Below, in pieces: positions 1-8,402 of a DNA stretch of 64,000 bases. The translations under genes and the position numbers were made by a program. Every line of letters begins with the position of its first letter. The first letter of the stretch is position 1. The stretch is taken from positions 27,286 to 91,285 of the forward strand of contig JBIOEA010000003.1 of NCBI GenBank assembly GCA_044445605.1, read 5' to 3'. The notes below the pieces were generated by a model, which did not search any database, was not told where the DNA came from, and worked only from the letters and a program-made list of their open reading frames with translations. This DNA comes from CAWKDC01 sp044445605. Its GTDB lineage: Bacteria; Pseudomonadota; Gammaproteobacteria; JABCZS01.

Positions 1-31
1 AACTAGCTTAATCATCATTTAGGTGTATTCT

Positions 32-196
32 ATGATAAATCAAGAAGTTAGCGCATTCTATGCAGCCTGCCGCAAAAGCGACAAGGGCCATTATCTTGAA
101 GTGAACGATGACGTACTCAAAGCGGTTGGGATAGCCTCTATAAACGATATAGTGGGCTTAAAAATTAGTAGGGATTTTTGGACGGGAGGTAGGTGA
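32..196 (+). pseudogene. 54-residue PAS-domain remnant
   Basis: A short reading frame from ATG 32 ends in a TGA that overlaps the ATG of the next gene (ATGA). Its middle, HYLEVNDDVLKAVGIASIND, resembles the start of the PAS domain in that next gene, GYGLSVNETVLKSFGLKSAS, so it looks like the N-terminal third of a second PAS domain. Translational coupling through the overlap would let it act as a leader peptide. Equally it may be the remains of a tandem PAS-LuxR paralogue after a deletion. It is too short to fold as a complete PAS domain, and no function is assigned. Confidence 0.5.
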
Positions 197-750
197 TGTT
201 TCCTGACGTTTTTAATCAGCACGAAAAAGTGACGGTTTACTCAAAAGATTTAAGAGGGTATGGTCTGTCGGTGAATGAAACCGTGCTTAAATCTTTCGGT
301 TTAAAATCCGCATCGGAATATATAGGAAGAACAGATATGGATGTTCCGGGGCAAGCGCTATATGCGCCCATATGGATCGAAAATGATCGTCGTATCATGA
401 AAAATGGCGTTGGTGAGATGTTATTTGAACTATGTAATTGTGATGGCACCCTTCAATGGTTCCGGAGCTACAAAACACCATTGTTTGGCCATGCAGGGAA
501 CGTGATAGGAATAACGGGGATGTCACTCAAGATTTCAGACGCCAGTCTGATTCCTCTCACCAAGCAACAGACTGCATGCTTGAAATATTTAGGGATGGGC
601 TTCACGCATAAACAAATTGGCCTGCAGCTTGGCTTGTCCCAAAAAACGGTTGAACATTACTTGGAAGCCGTGAAATTGAAACTGAATTGCAAATCACGTG
701 CAGATTTAATGCTGCAAGCGATTGAGCGAGGTTTAGTCACTGTTTTTTAA
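196..750 (+). CDS. PAS-LuxR family transcriptional regulator
   Basis: Putative DNA-binding regulator of 184 residues. Residues about 10-115 resemble a PAS sensor domain (VNETVLKSFGLKSASEYIGR, then FRSYKTPLFG and VIGITGMSLKIS). Residues about 120-184 form a GerE/LuxR helix-turn-helix: LTKQQTACLKYLGMG, THKQIGLQLGLSQKTVEHYL, then KLKLNCKSRADL. The start is ATG 196 because GGAGGT lies 5 nt upstream and the ATG overlaps the upstream stop; GTG 193 is a weaker alternative. No phosphorylatable receiver domain is present, so the signal is probably sensed by the PAS domain. Its stop abuts the stop of the convergent accessory operon. The ligand and targets cannot be told from sequence. Confidence 0.8.
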   Translation: MFPDVFNQHEKVTVYSKDLRGYGLSVNETVLKSFGLKSASEYIGRTDMDVPGQALYAPIWIENDRRIMKNGVGEMLFELCNCDGTLQWFRSYKTPLFGHAGNVIGITGMSLKISDASLIPLTKQQTACLKYLGMGFTHKQIGLQLGLSQKTVEHYLEAVKLKLNCKSRADLMLQAIERGLVTVF

Positions 751-3360
751 TCAATGCGGCGTTGTCGCATTGGTAGGTGAAGTTCTTCCGCTTTGAGTGG
801 ACGATGCATTGCTGCTTCTCGCTGGCGATTGAAGCACTGTTGCGCGTGATGATCCGGAACGTGCTGCACCATTGTTACTTTGTTGCATCTGCAGAGAAAA
901 AGCAAACATTTGTTGCAATTGATTCATTTGTGCAGAAAGTACTGCGTTTTGTCTCGTCAATTCCGTCACTTGGCGAGATTGCTCATCGATTTGTGCAGTT
1001 TGTTGTTTGACAGTTTGTATCAATGCGGCGACAAGCTGTTCGGCTGCAGGTGGAACAGGTTCGACTGCTGGCACAACAGGCGGATTGTCACGTATTTCAC
1101 ACGCGATGCGATGCTGTTCTCTGATGTCTGTCAAATATCCGTCATTAAAATTTGAATCCTCGGATACTGTAATGACATATAAATTATGATGTTTAGTCGC
1201 AGCATACTGAGGATTTTGAACTCCCTCGATCAGCTGCTGCCATGTAAGATTATTTCTGTTTTCTAAGTGCTCCATAATTTTAGACGAGTCATTCACGCTA
1301 ACATGCGTATTTTGACGAATGGATACAGGCCAATCATCCATCAGTGCGCTCAATAATCGTATAGATGCATCGATGGATGCTAAGGCCTCATCCTTTAATG
1401 TTATCCTCGATTGAGGATCGGTCAAAAGCTTCATAATGACTGCTTTTTTCTCCCTCTCAATTTCCGCCATGATCATGCCCCTAACCCGTATGAGAGAATC
1501 CTCAATGTCTGGGACGGTTGGCTTTTGGACAAATATTTTTGTATTTGTTTGATGGTTTGTAGTAAATTCATCAAGTTGAATGATTCGTTCAGATCCATTG
1601 ATTGTTGCTTTAAGTGTGTATGTATCGTCACTGATATAGGAAGACGGACCATTGCCAGTGGGGCCGCTTCCAGCAGACTCTGTGGGCTTTCTATATTTTA
1701 TTTGTTGATGTGCAGTAATAGCAATGAGTCCAAGACGCTCGGCGAGGGCAAATACGTGGTGGTGAATAGGAATGGGATAGGTCGTATCTGTGCCTTTTTT
1801 AATTTGCTGAGCATATCCATGATGCTCATTGACCCTACGTCGCGTATCTGTAGGATCAAGCCCCATAGATATAAAATCCGCATCGCTGTATCCGACTTGT
1901 GTCAGCGTGTATGGAACGAAGTAAGTAACAGAATTTTCCCCTACACAATTCGGATTAACGCACATTAAATCGACATACTGCTTGAGCAATTGATCAAGAG
2001 GAAGAGAAATATCACTGTGTCGTTCCTGAACCTTTTGAAACATCAGATCCTTCAGCATTTTCTGAATTTGCTGAATCCCTTCTTCATATAATTCAAAAAC
2101 TGTATTGTATAATGGAATGGAATGCCTTTTTTCCAGCTCCCAAGCAATCTGATTATCAGCAGCAGCGATAATGGCATTGACAATGTGATTATCGGGGTCG
2201 CGCACCAAGCCAGGACATGCTTGACGCAACAGCAAATAGTTTTTTGTTGCTTCTAACCATAGTTCTGGGTTGAACAATTCCTTCACATCGACATTTTTTG
2301 CAGCTTCACTCTTCAATTGATTTTTGACAATATGGGCCAACATACCTTGCCATCCCATGATGCTATAGGGGTTGATATGATTCATCACATGGTTGATGAT
2401 CGCATAGAGTTCAGAAGGTTGACGTGGTGTGTAGGCAAAAAATTTAACGCCTGTATGAATGGGGTTTGATGCTTTGCCATGAGGATGAATGGCCCATTGT
2501 TTGAGGGCGTTGGCAGTTTGTTGAATCTGTTCGCTCATATTTTCAGTCGTTCTACCCAAAAGGATATCGTCTGCACTGGACAGTAAATCTGAGAATGGCT
2601 GTAGTGCAATGAGTTCTTGGCCGTCTGTGAGGGTGCCTCCAAGGGCTTGAACATACCACGTCAACTTTTTTAGTTCATTTGAAATGTCACTATGCATTAT
2701 AGAAATATACATTTGTGTATTGGCATTTTGTTTGAACATTGCATGTTGTGATTCATTGAGTGTTTTGAATCCATCATTAATGAGTTCAATCGTCATTTCA
2801 TGATAGCCAAAACTTTTCTTAAAACCATTCTGCACATTCGTGTTTATGATGCCGAGAACGTTCATCATGGCATCAGCGAAAGAATTGTCAACCTTCTTCC
2901 GTTTAAGTGTGGAATAAATGGAAAAGACGGCTAATGCTGCCGTCGCAACAGGGTTGATCAGTGCTGTTGCGCTTAAAGCCGAGGATGCTGCGGCCGCACC
3001 TGTGGCAGTTGCTGCTGTCGTCGCTGCTGTCGCCGCCGTAAAGCCAAGATAGGCGCTGTGGAGTTGCGTACCTGCTGATATTAGTTGTGCCCCATTGGCA
3101 AGGTTTTTATTCTTTGTTTCGACACCTAGTGCCTGGAAAACAGTACATAGCTTTTGTACGCCATCAATCTTATCCGCGGTGGCAGCGCGAGCATCATCGC
3201 TTAAGCCGCGTTGATACATAGCTGCAATTTGTTGAGAATCCGTTAAAAATGTGACTTTTTTTAATGCGGTTAAATTTGTTGTAATAGTGTCTTTGTGCCT
3301 GGGATCGTTTCGCACTGATGGGGGAATCATATTGGCTAAGAATTTTTCTGGGGACTGCAT
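751..3360 (-). CDS. large effector-like protein of unknown function
   Basis: 869-residue protein that I do not recognise. Residues 104-150 are a long Ala/Thr-rich hydrophobic stretch able to form one or two membrane helices or an insertion hairpin. The middle is mostly polar and predicted helical by eye. Residues about 770-831 form a Gln-rich heptad coiled coil (QIDEQSRQVTELTRQNAV), followed by a Ser/Thr/Ala-rich tail of about 38 residues. No N-terminal signal peptide is visible. It is the last gene of a leftward three-gene cluster, 32 nt after its neighbour, with an AGCAGGT ribosome site. Size, coiled coil, hydrophobic block and linkage to an ADP-ribosyltransferase suggest a secreted host-directed protein, but that is inference only. 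Confidence 0.7.
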   Translation of the reverse strand: MQSPEKFLANMIPPSVRNDPRHKDTITTNLTALKKVTFLTDSQQIAAMYQRGLSDDARAATADKIDGVQKLCTVFQALGVETKNKNLANGAQLISAGTQLHSAYLGFTAATAATTAATATGAAAASSALSATALINPVATAALAVFSIYSTLKRKKVDNSFADAMMNVLGIINTNVQNGFKKSFGYHEMTIELINDGFKTLNESQHAMFKQNANTQMYISIMHSDISNELKKLTWYVQALGGTLTDGQELIALQPFSDLLSSADDILLGRTTENMSEQIQQTANALKQWAIHPHGKASNPIHTGVKFFAYTPRQPSELYAIINHVMNHINPYSIMGWQGMLAHIVKNQLKSEAAKNVDVKELFNPELWLEATKNYLLLRQACPGLVRDPDNHIVNAIIAAADNQIAWELEKRHSIPLYNTVFELYEEGIQQIQKMLKDLMFQKVQERHSDISLPLDQLLKQYVDLMCVNPNCVGENSVTYFVPYTLTQVGYSDADFISMGLDPTDTRRRVNEHHGYAQQIKKGTDTTYPIPIHHHVFALAERLGLIAITAHQQIKYRKPTESAGSGPTGNGPSSYISDDTYTLKATINGSERIIQLDEFTTNHQTNTKIFVQKPTVPDIEDSLIRVRGMIMAEIEREKKAVIMKLLTDPQSRITLKDEALASIDASIRLLSALMDDWPVSIRQNTHVSVNDSSKIMEHLENRNNLTWQQLIEGVQNPQYAATKHHNLYVITVSEDSNFNDGYLTDIREQHRIACEIRDNPPVVPAVEPVPPAAEQLVAALIQTVKQQTAQIDEQSRQVTELTRQNAVLSAQMNQLQQMFAFSLQMQQSNNGAARSGSSRATVLQSPARSSNASSTQSGRTSPTNATTPH

Positions 3361-3392
3361 AATGTTACCTGCTCGATGGTTAAATTAAATGG

Positions 3393-4334
3393 TTAATGCT
3401 TTCGTCGCATAGTTGAAGATCGCGTGAACGCACAAATATCTGCGGCTACGTTTGCTTTCTCTATAGGCGTGATATTCTTTCTGATTAGAATTTCGTCCTT
3501 GGCACTGCAGTTTACACCATCAATATTGGCTAACGCTTTTGTAATGGAGAGGCTGTCGTTATCGATCCAGGCCGCATCCAAAAATAATCGAAAGGCTGCT
3601 GGTGCATTTTGAGTTTTAAGTGTTTCACGAAGTGCGTTGATGGTTCCTAATGTAATAGCTGTTGTTGCGAAGTTTTTAGAATCACGTTGTGCGATTGCCT
3701 CGGCCTTTTTAAGGGATCGCAATCCCTGAAACAGCGTTGCCTTTTCGTTTATCTTATCGTGGCTTTTTTCACAACCACATTGAATAGCATCGCCGACCAT
3801 ATGAGAAGCGGTATGCGTAGCAGTTATACCCGCAAACCCTACTAATGCGGCTGCATAGTATTGTCCTGAAGCGGCCAACGGGAAAGCGACAGACATGGTT
3901 GCACTACCGCCCAATATATTAGTCCCAAGTTGGCCGGCACTAGCCAATGCAGTGCAAACGCCTGATGCCGTGGATGGCAGTCCAGCCGCCGAACTTTCGT
4001 TATATCGATGAGTAGCATGATAGGCTGTTTCAGTCGTCGTAATTGCTTTGCCTGCGCCAAACGTTGGGATTCCAAATGCCTTAATAAATTTCACGGGTGT
4101 GATGATGAGTGCTTCTACAAGAGCTTGATTTAAGCCTATAGACGACGCCGACAGGTTTCGGTGACTAGTAAAGATTAATGTGCTAGGAATTGAGCTGGGT
4201 ATAAATGAATAGATGACGGGGCTTCCAGGAAGTGAAGCATCCGCCAATTTTCCCCAGCCGTTATTGCTTTTCAATATCATTTCGTTATTGGATTTCGTGG
4301 AACCCGTTCCGTGTTTTTTATCGCCTTTCATCAT
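3393..4334 (-). CDS. accessory protein sharing a C-terminal module with the upstream ADP-ribosyltransferase
   Basis: 313 residues with no recognised catalytic domain. Residues about 110-205 are Gly/Ala-rich and hydrophobic, probably membrane-active. The C-terminal part contains FRLFLDAAWIDNDSLSITKA, which matches ELFVDAALLDNQKLRVTRAL in the neighbouring ADP-ribosyltransferase. The shared pattern is LFxDAAxxDNxxLxxTxALA followed by CS, continuing for about 60 residues. This looks like duplication of a common module, possibly a secretion, localisation or partner-binding domain. It sits 85 nt after the toxin gene with an AGAGG ribosome site. It could be a partner subunit, an immunity or chaperone protein, or a diverged paralogue that lost its enzyme domain. 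Confidence 0.7.
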   Translation of the reverse strand: MMKGDKKHGTGSTKSNNEMILKSNNGWGKLADASLPGSPVIYSFIPSSIPSTLIFTSHRNLSASSIGLNQALVEALIITPVKFIKAFGIPTFGAGKAITTTETAYHATHRYNESSAAGLPSTASGVCTALASAGQLGTNILGGSATMSVAFPLAASGQYYAAALVGFAGITATHTASHMVGDAIQCGCEKSHDKINEKATLFQGLRSLKKAEAIAQRDSKNFATTAITLGTINALRETLKTQNAPAAFRLFLDAAWIDNDSLSITKALANIDGVNCSAKDEILIRKNITPIEKANVAADICAFTRSSTMRRKH

Positions 4335-4419
4335 GATACCTCTTTGTGCTGGAATCGTTGCTCACCAAAGGCAACGAAGATGACGACGACGCTGCTGATG
4401 GTGCGGAATAAAGAAACTA

Positions 4420-6207
4420 CTACATCTTAACTTTTTGATGCTGACTATCCGCCTTGCGTTCTGGTTTGGCTTGGCACTCTTTGATGACATCGTATCTTTT
4501 CATACGTGACAACGTCAGCACAGTCGCCTTGCTGCATGTCGACCCCATATCAGCCAGTGCTCTTGTGACCCTAAGTTTTTGATTATCCAATAATGCTGCA
4601 TCTACGAATAATTCAGAACCTAATTCGACGTTGTTTGTCATAATGGCTTCACTTAATACTGCTGTCGTTCTGAATGCCGTTTCTTGGAGTGGAAACTCTG
4701 GACCGAATCGAAGAGAATGTTGCAACTGATATAAATGAAATAATGCCTCGCTTCGCGTAGTTACCCTATCTATTGCATTAAAAATCGGATCTTGATCTTT
4801 TAGTTCTGCAGATTCTTGAATGAAATTGTCACGATTATTTTTTTTTGAACTTTCGAGAGATCTTCTCATTAAAAATTCACGGTCATAAGCATCAAGTTCA
4901 CTCGCACGATGAGATCGGTCAATAGAGCGTACTGGTTTTAACACATTAGTCGCGAGTTGATCGCAACCTGTGCCTCCTATCACGCCACCTACAATCCATT
5001 CCCCAGCAGCACAACCTAAAGAACCCCATGGGCCCAAAGGCGCACAAAAGATTGCACCTGCTTCACCATAAGCCGATCCTAGCAAAATAGCGCCACTCCA
5101 CGATGCCGAAATCCAAAATATTTCCTTGGGAACCGGAAGATAGCTGCCTGTTTTTTTGCTTTCATCATAGGCCTGATACAACCTGAAACCATCAAATGTG
5201 GCTCCTACGCCTATTGCACCATATCCTAGATATCGTAGGCCCTGTGCAACACGAAAAACTAGAGGGGGTTTGTAATTTGGATTAGGGATAAATACATCTC
5301 CAACAACGCGCGGCTCCCCCTCACCAAAATTTCCTGTTAGTTCCCATGCGCCTTGAACATCTGTGTGCTTTATTCTGTGGGGAATGGCTGTTTCTTTTTC
5401 TGCTTTCCATCGGGCAAGATCTTTCAAGTCAATCTTTCGTCCTTTTTTTACCTCATGATCTAAGAACTTTTCTATATCAATGCTATTGGATTGAGGATTG
5501 ATTTTATAAAGATATGCTGTGGTTTTTTCTAATACGCGTGGAAATTCTGAAGCAATTTTTTCTGATTTAGATGTTGAAATATATGCGCTGTCAAGAAAGC
5601 CACCTCCCGTATCCCAAGGATCGAGATGGCTTATTAAATCTAAATTTTTACCCAGTGGTTTGAACCCCTTTGAAAAAATATTTTTTGGTTTTTGCTCCGT
5701 GCCGCGATACAAATAATCGATGTTTAAATCAACGGGCGTTGTCCAGATGAGAGCACCTATCGCTCCGGTGTGTTGATTGTTTTGTACTGCACTCATCGCA
5801 CTGGTCACTAAGGCCGTTGAAGTGCTTGGTGTAGTATGGTTGATGGGTGTGAATGAAGGGGAGTGCGGGAGGCTTATTCCGGCTAAATAATGACTTGAAG
5901 GTTTTGAGAGTGAGTTTGTATTGGGTAATGTAAAATTTGTAGTGGGTGAGAATGAGTTTGTCCGTGAGGTATTTAATGCCGTCAATGTCATAGAGGTTGA
6001 GGGCAGTGGTGGCAATGTCATTGCCGAGAAGGATGGCGCATGTGGGAATGTCATCGAGGTTGAAGACAATGGGGGTAATGAGCTTGTCATGAATGATGTA
6101 TGAGGGAATGTCATCGAGGTTGAAGACAGTGAGGGTAATGGGCTTGCCGCGAATGATGGCGCATGTGGAAATGTACCTTTACCCACGCTTGATTTTTTTC
6201 CAGACAT
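4420..6207 (-). CDS. putative ADP-ribosyltransferase toxin (cholera/pertussis A-subunit fold)
   Basis: 595 residues. Residues 12-73 are three Pro/Ser-rich repeats. Residues about 160-295 carry the R-STS-ExE ADP-ribosyltransferase pattern in the right order: LYRG with Arg168, DSAYISTS with the STS motif at 211-213, AYLYKI as the following strand, and AEKETAIPHR with the ExE pair Glu270/Glu272. Spacing and flanking residues resemble pertussis toxin S1 (VYR, FVSTS) and cholera toxin A (YVSTS, DEQEVSALGGIP). Such enzymes transfer ADP-ribose from NAD+ to host proteins. A Gly-rich hydrophobic region (about 315-425) and a C-terminal module shared with the next gene follow. No signal peptide or B-subunit gene is seen, so delivery by a type IV or VI secretion system is more likely than an AB5 route. 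Ribosome site AGAAGGT. The target is unknown. Confidence 0.75.
   Translation of the reverse strand: MSGKKSSVGKGTFPHAPSFAASPLPSLSSTSMTFPHTSFMTSSLPPLSSTSMTFPHAPSFSAMTLPPLPSTSMTLTALNTSRTNSFSPTTNFTLPNTNSLSKPSSHYLAGISLPHSPSFTPINHTTPSTSTALVTSAMSAVQNNQHTGAIGALIWTTPVDLNIDYLYRGTEQKPKNIFSKGFKPLGKNLDLISHLDPWDTGGGFLDSAYISTSKSEKIASEFPRVLEKTTAYLYKINPQSNSIDIEKFLDHEVKKGRKIDLKDLARWKAEKETAIPHRIKHTDVQGAWELTGNFGEGEPRVVGDVFIPNPNYKPPLVFRVAQGLRYLGYGAIGVGATFDGFRLYQAYDESKKTGSYLPVPKEIFWISASWSGAILLGSAYGEAGAIFCAPLGPWGSLGCAAGEWIVGGVIGGTGCDQLATNVLKPVRSIDRSHRASELDAYDREFLMRRSLESSKKNNRDNFIQESAELKDQDPIFNAIDRVTTRSEALFHLYQLQHSLRFGPEFPLQETAFRTTAVLSEAIMTNNVELGSELFVDAALLDNQKLRVTRALADMGSTCSKATVLTLSRMKRYDVIKECQAKPERKADSQHQKVKM
5989..6174 (-). 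repeat. three tandem Pro/Ser-rich coding repeats
   Basis: The toxin N-terminus has three units of 20-21 residues at 12-32, 33-52 and 53-73. Each begins TFPH and ends with a Ser/Thr-rich STSM; the core is PLPSLSSTSM or a close variant. The DNA is also visibly repeated, with recurring GGGAATGTCATCGAGGTTGA on the + strand. A looser copy (SLPHSPSF) occurs near residue 112. Unit lengths are multiples of three, so copy-number change would alter length without breaking the frame. Confidence 0.8.
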
Positions 6208-6222
6208 AATATACCTTCTAAA

Positions 6223-6238
6223 CTGTTAAATATAACAG
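6223..6238. promoter_or_regulatory. palindrome upstream of the toxin operon
   Basis: CTGTTA-AATA-TAACAG is a perfect 6-bp dyad lying 15 nt before the start codon of the leftward ADP-ribosyltransferase gene, upstream of its AGAAGGT ribosome site. It could be an operator or a small hairpin in the 5' leader. No binding protein can be named. Confidence 0.4.
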
Positions 6239-6488
6239 CTATCTTACTAGGTTTATTAAATAAATATTACGGGACAAATTCCCCTATTATCCTTCTGCTT
6301 ATTAAAAAATCCAGTCGATGTTAATCGCCTTTGCAATGGCATACAAGGGATAGCTGTGTAATCCTTCGTATTCTGAATAGTTTTGGCCAGAAAAGCGTAT
6401 GGAATAAGGCGTATTAGGATGGCATAGCAAGTATTCACGTATGCCTCATAAGATACAAGTGGTTGTTTTGCCACGAATTTTGCCTTTT

Positions 6489-6573
6489 CATGGTTGTTTT
6501 TCAACCCTGTTTTTGCAGATCCATGGTTGAAAATCAACCATGTTTTGATCGGTTCATGGTTGTTTTTGCAGCC
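6489..6573. repeat. three 33-bp tandem palindromic repeats
   Basis: CATGGTTG recurs at 6489, 6522 and 6555, an exact 33-bp period. The middle copy has a perfect dyad, CATGGTTGA-AAA-TCAACCATG (arms of 9). The first copy has an imperfect dyad and the third is only the left half. A half-helical-turn rule does not fit 33 bp exactly, but the spacing is close to three turns, as in operator or iteron arrays. Confidence 0.75.
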
Positions 6574-6719
6574 ATTGCGAGGTCATATCTTCGCGGGCAA
6601 AGCCGACTTTTCAGTAGCAAAAGCTGCTCTAAAAAACTGAAAAACGAGATTGCGGCTGTCGCATCTTCAGGTGCGAGAGGTATATACTGGTCGAAACCTC
6701 TCTTACCCGGAGTACCCTC

Positions 6720-7325
6720 ATGACCCTCGAAGTTCTACTTGCCTTTATTGTTTACGCTTTTGTCAGCGCGGTGACGCCTGGGCCGAATAACACGATGCTC
6801 ATGGCCTCAGGTTTACATTATGGCGTGAAAAAAACGACGCCTCATGCACTGGGTGTGGCATTGGGTTTTGGATTCATGGTGTTTGCAGCAGGGATGGGGT
6901 TATTATCATTGCTGGATTACATCCCGTATTCATATGAAGTGTTGCACGTTCTGTCGATTGCCTATTTGCTGTATCTGGCCTTTAAAATTGCTACGACAAG
7001 CCATTTGGATAAAGACAAGGGATCGAATAAAAAACCAATGACGTTTTTGCAGGCTGCTGCGTTTCAGTGGATTAATCCGAAAGCGATCATGATGGCCATT
7101 GTTGCCATCACCACCTATGTGCCTGAGACGCCTGAACCGTCATTGTTTATTAATGTGGTGACGGTGTCATTCGCCTATACCGCCGTGTGTATCCCGTGTT
7201 CATTTATTTGGGCAGGCTTCGGCAGTAGCTTGCGCCGGTTTTTGAGCGATCCCATGCATTTTAGGATCTTTAATATCACCATGGCGCTGTTGCTGGTTGC
7301 TTCGTTGTATCCGATGCTTACTTAA
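6720..7325 (+). CDS. LysE/RhtB family amino-acid exporter
   Basis: Inner-membrane translocator of 201 residues, the usual length for the family. The N-terminal signature VTPGPNNTMLMASGLHYG and the internal AFQWINPKAIMM are typical of LysE/RhtB proteins, and about six hydrophobic segments are visible. Members export amino acids or homoserine lactone-like compounds; the substrate here is unknown. The start at ATG 6720 gives the canonical N-terminus. Its last 8 nt overlap the end of the convergent sohB gene, so it is probably transcribed alone. Confidence 0.85.
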   Translation: MTLEVLLAFIVYAFVSAVTPGPNNTMLMASGLHYGVKKTTPHALGVALGFGFMVFAAGMGLLSLLDYIPYSYEVLHVLSIAYLLYLAFKIATTSHLDKDKGSNKKPMTFLQAAAFQWINPKAIMMAIVAITTYVPETPEPSLFINVVTVSFAYTAVCIPCSFIWAGFGSSLRRFLSDPMHFRIFNITMALLLVASLYPMLT

Positions 7326-8304
7326 ATCGCGTCATCAACGCCTGCATCCCCATTTTCAACCAATGGCTGAGTTTTGTTCTTAAACGTTCAGGCACTGTGT
7401 GCGTTAGCATCAAGATTTGATGTGTCTTCAGGTGTGATTGAATAAACGCATCGCTGGTCCCAATACTATCGACGAGCAAATGCTTGAGAGCCTCTTCACC
7501 ATACCAATGTTCGCCAGTAGCCACGGTGTCCATATCCAATTGAGGGCGATAACGCGTTACAAATGATTTAAACAGCGACTGTGTTTCGTCCAATTCTTCT
7601 TGGAATTTTGCACGGCCTTCTTTCGTGTTTTCACCAAACATGGTCAATGTGCGTTTGTATTTACCTGCCGTATGTAATTCAATATCAATATCATGTTTGT
7701 CTAAAAAACGATGGAAGTTCGGTAATTGTGCAACAACACCGATCGACCCCAATACAGCGAACGGCGCTGCAACAATATGATCAGCGACGACCGCCATTAA
7801 ATAGCCACCACTGGCAGCAATGGTATCGACTGCGACGGTGACATGGAGCTCGGCCGCTTTCAACCGTTCAAGTTGTGCCGCTGCTAATCCATATTGGTGA
7901 ACCATCCCGCCAGGGCTTTCCAGGATCAATAAAACACGATCATCAGGGCGGTGGAAATTCACAATGGCAGAGATTTCCTCGCGAAAAGCTTTTAAGCCTG
8001 TGGCTGCCATATCGCCGTCAAATTTGAGGACATACAACAATGGCTTTTTTTCGTCTTCTTTATACGCTATCTTTTGTTGCTTTTTAAATGCTTTGAGCTC
8101 TTTCTTGCTCAAGATTTCTTCGGCAAGGCCTTCTGCCAACCCCTCATACTTTTCATTGAGGGAGGTGATTTCGAGCATTTCTTCATTTCTGCGTTGGCGC
8201 AGGACAAGCCCCAATATGGCCGCGGTCGTGCCAATGATGGCGACCACAAGCGTCAGTGTTTTGGCCAAAAAGAGGGCCCAATTCGATAGGAGTGATAAGA
8301 GCAT
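7318..8304 (-). CDS. sohB: SohB-type S49 inner-membrane protease
   Basis: Peptidase of the signal-peptide-peptidase family, 328 residues from ATG 8304. An N-terminal membrane segment (about 8-37) precedes the S49 N-terminal domain and the protease core. The catalytic serine is in TIAASGGY (Ser165) and the general-base lysine in GKYKRTLT (Lys217). LESPGGMVHQYG is the conserved oxyanion region. An upstream GTG at 8316 would add four residues, but that GTGAGG is better read as the ribosome site of ATG 8304. SohB proteins degrade membrane or periplasmic peptides. It is divergent from ccmA and convergent with rhtB. Confidence 0.9.
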   Translation of the reverse strand: MLLSLLSNWALFLAKTLTLVVAIIGTTAAILGLVLRQRRNEEMLEITSLNEKYEGLAEGLAEEILSKKELKAFKKQQKIAYKEDEKKPLLYVLKFDGDMAATGLKAFREEISAIVNFHRPDDRVLLILESPGGMVHQYGLAAAQLERLKAAELHVTVAVDTIAASGGYLMAVVADHIVAAPFAVLGSIGVVAQLPNFHRFLDKHDIDIELHTAGKYKRTLTMFGENTKEGRAKFQEELDETQSLFKSFVTRYRPQLDMDTVATGEHWYGEEALKHLLVDSIGTSDAFIQSHLKTHQILMLTHTVPERLRTKLSHWLKMGMQALMTRFK

Positions 8305-8367
8305 GAAAAACCTCACTTAAAAAGTGACTGTATCAGAGATATCCCATCGCTGCAATGGCACACAAAT

Positions 8368-8396
8368 TTGCCCTCTGCACGTATTTCCTTTAAGAT
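8368..8396 (+). promoter_or_regulatory. sigma70-like promoter of the ccm operon
   Basis: TTGCCC (8368-8373), a 17-nt spacer and TAAGAT (8391-8396). Transcription would begin about 7 nt later, at or next to the ccmA ATG (8403), which lacks a purine-rich ribosome site. This suggests a leaderless or near-leaderless mRNA. Confidence 0.5.
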
Positions 8397-8402
8397 AGCC
8401 CC

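Larger units (their letters stand above)
6208..6719. other. non-coding AT-rich stretch between the toxin operon and rhtB
   Basis: No convincing gene. Two overlapping short frames exist, but both derive codons from the palindromic repeats at 6489-6573 and neither has a credible ribosome site or recognisable product. The stretch should contain the toxin operon promoter at its left end and the rhtB promoter at its right end. Near the right end a GAGAGGT/ACCTCTC dyad (6675-6681 and 6696-6702) brackets TATACT at 6683-6688, a possible regulated -10 element. Confidence 0.6.

Noticed and set aside
1411..1968. 185-residue antisense frame inside the 869-residue gene
   Set aside because: It lies wholly antisense to a longer coherent frame and has no domain or ribosome site.
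6256..6723. Two overlapping small reading frames (93 residues on minus, 86 on plus)
   Set aside because: Both are built partly from the 33-bp palindromes, have no credible ribosome site and no recognisable product.
7318..8316. GTG start at 8316 for sohB
   Set aside because: That GTGAGG serves better as the ribosome site for ATG 8304.
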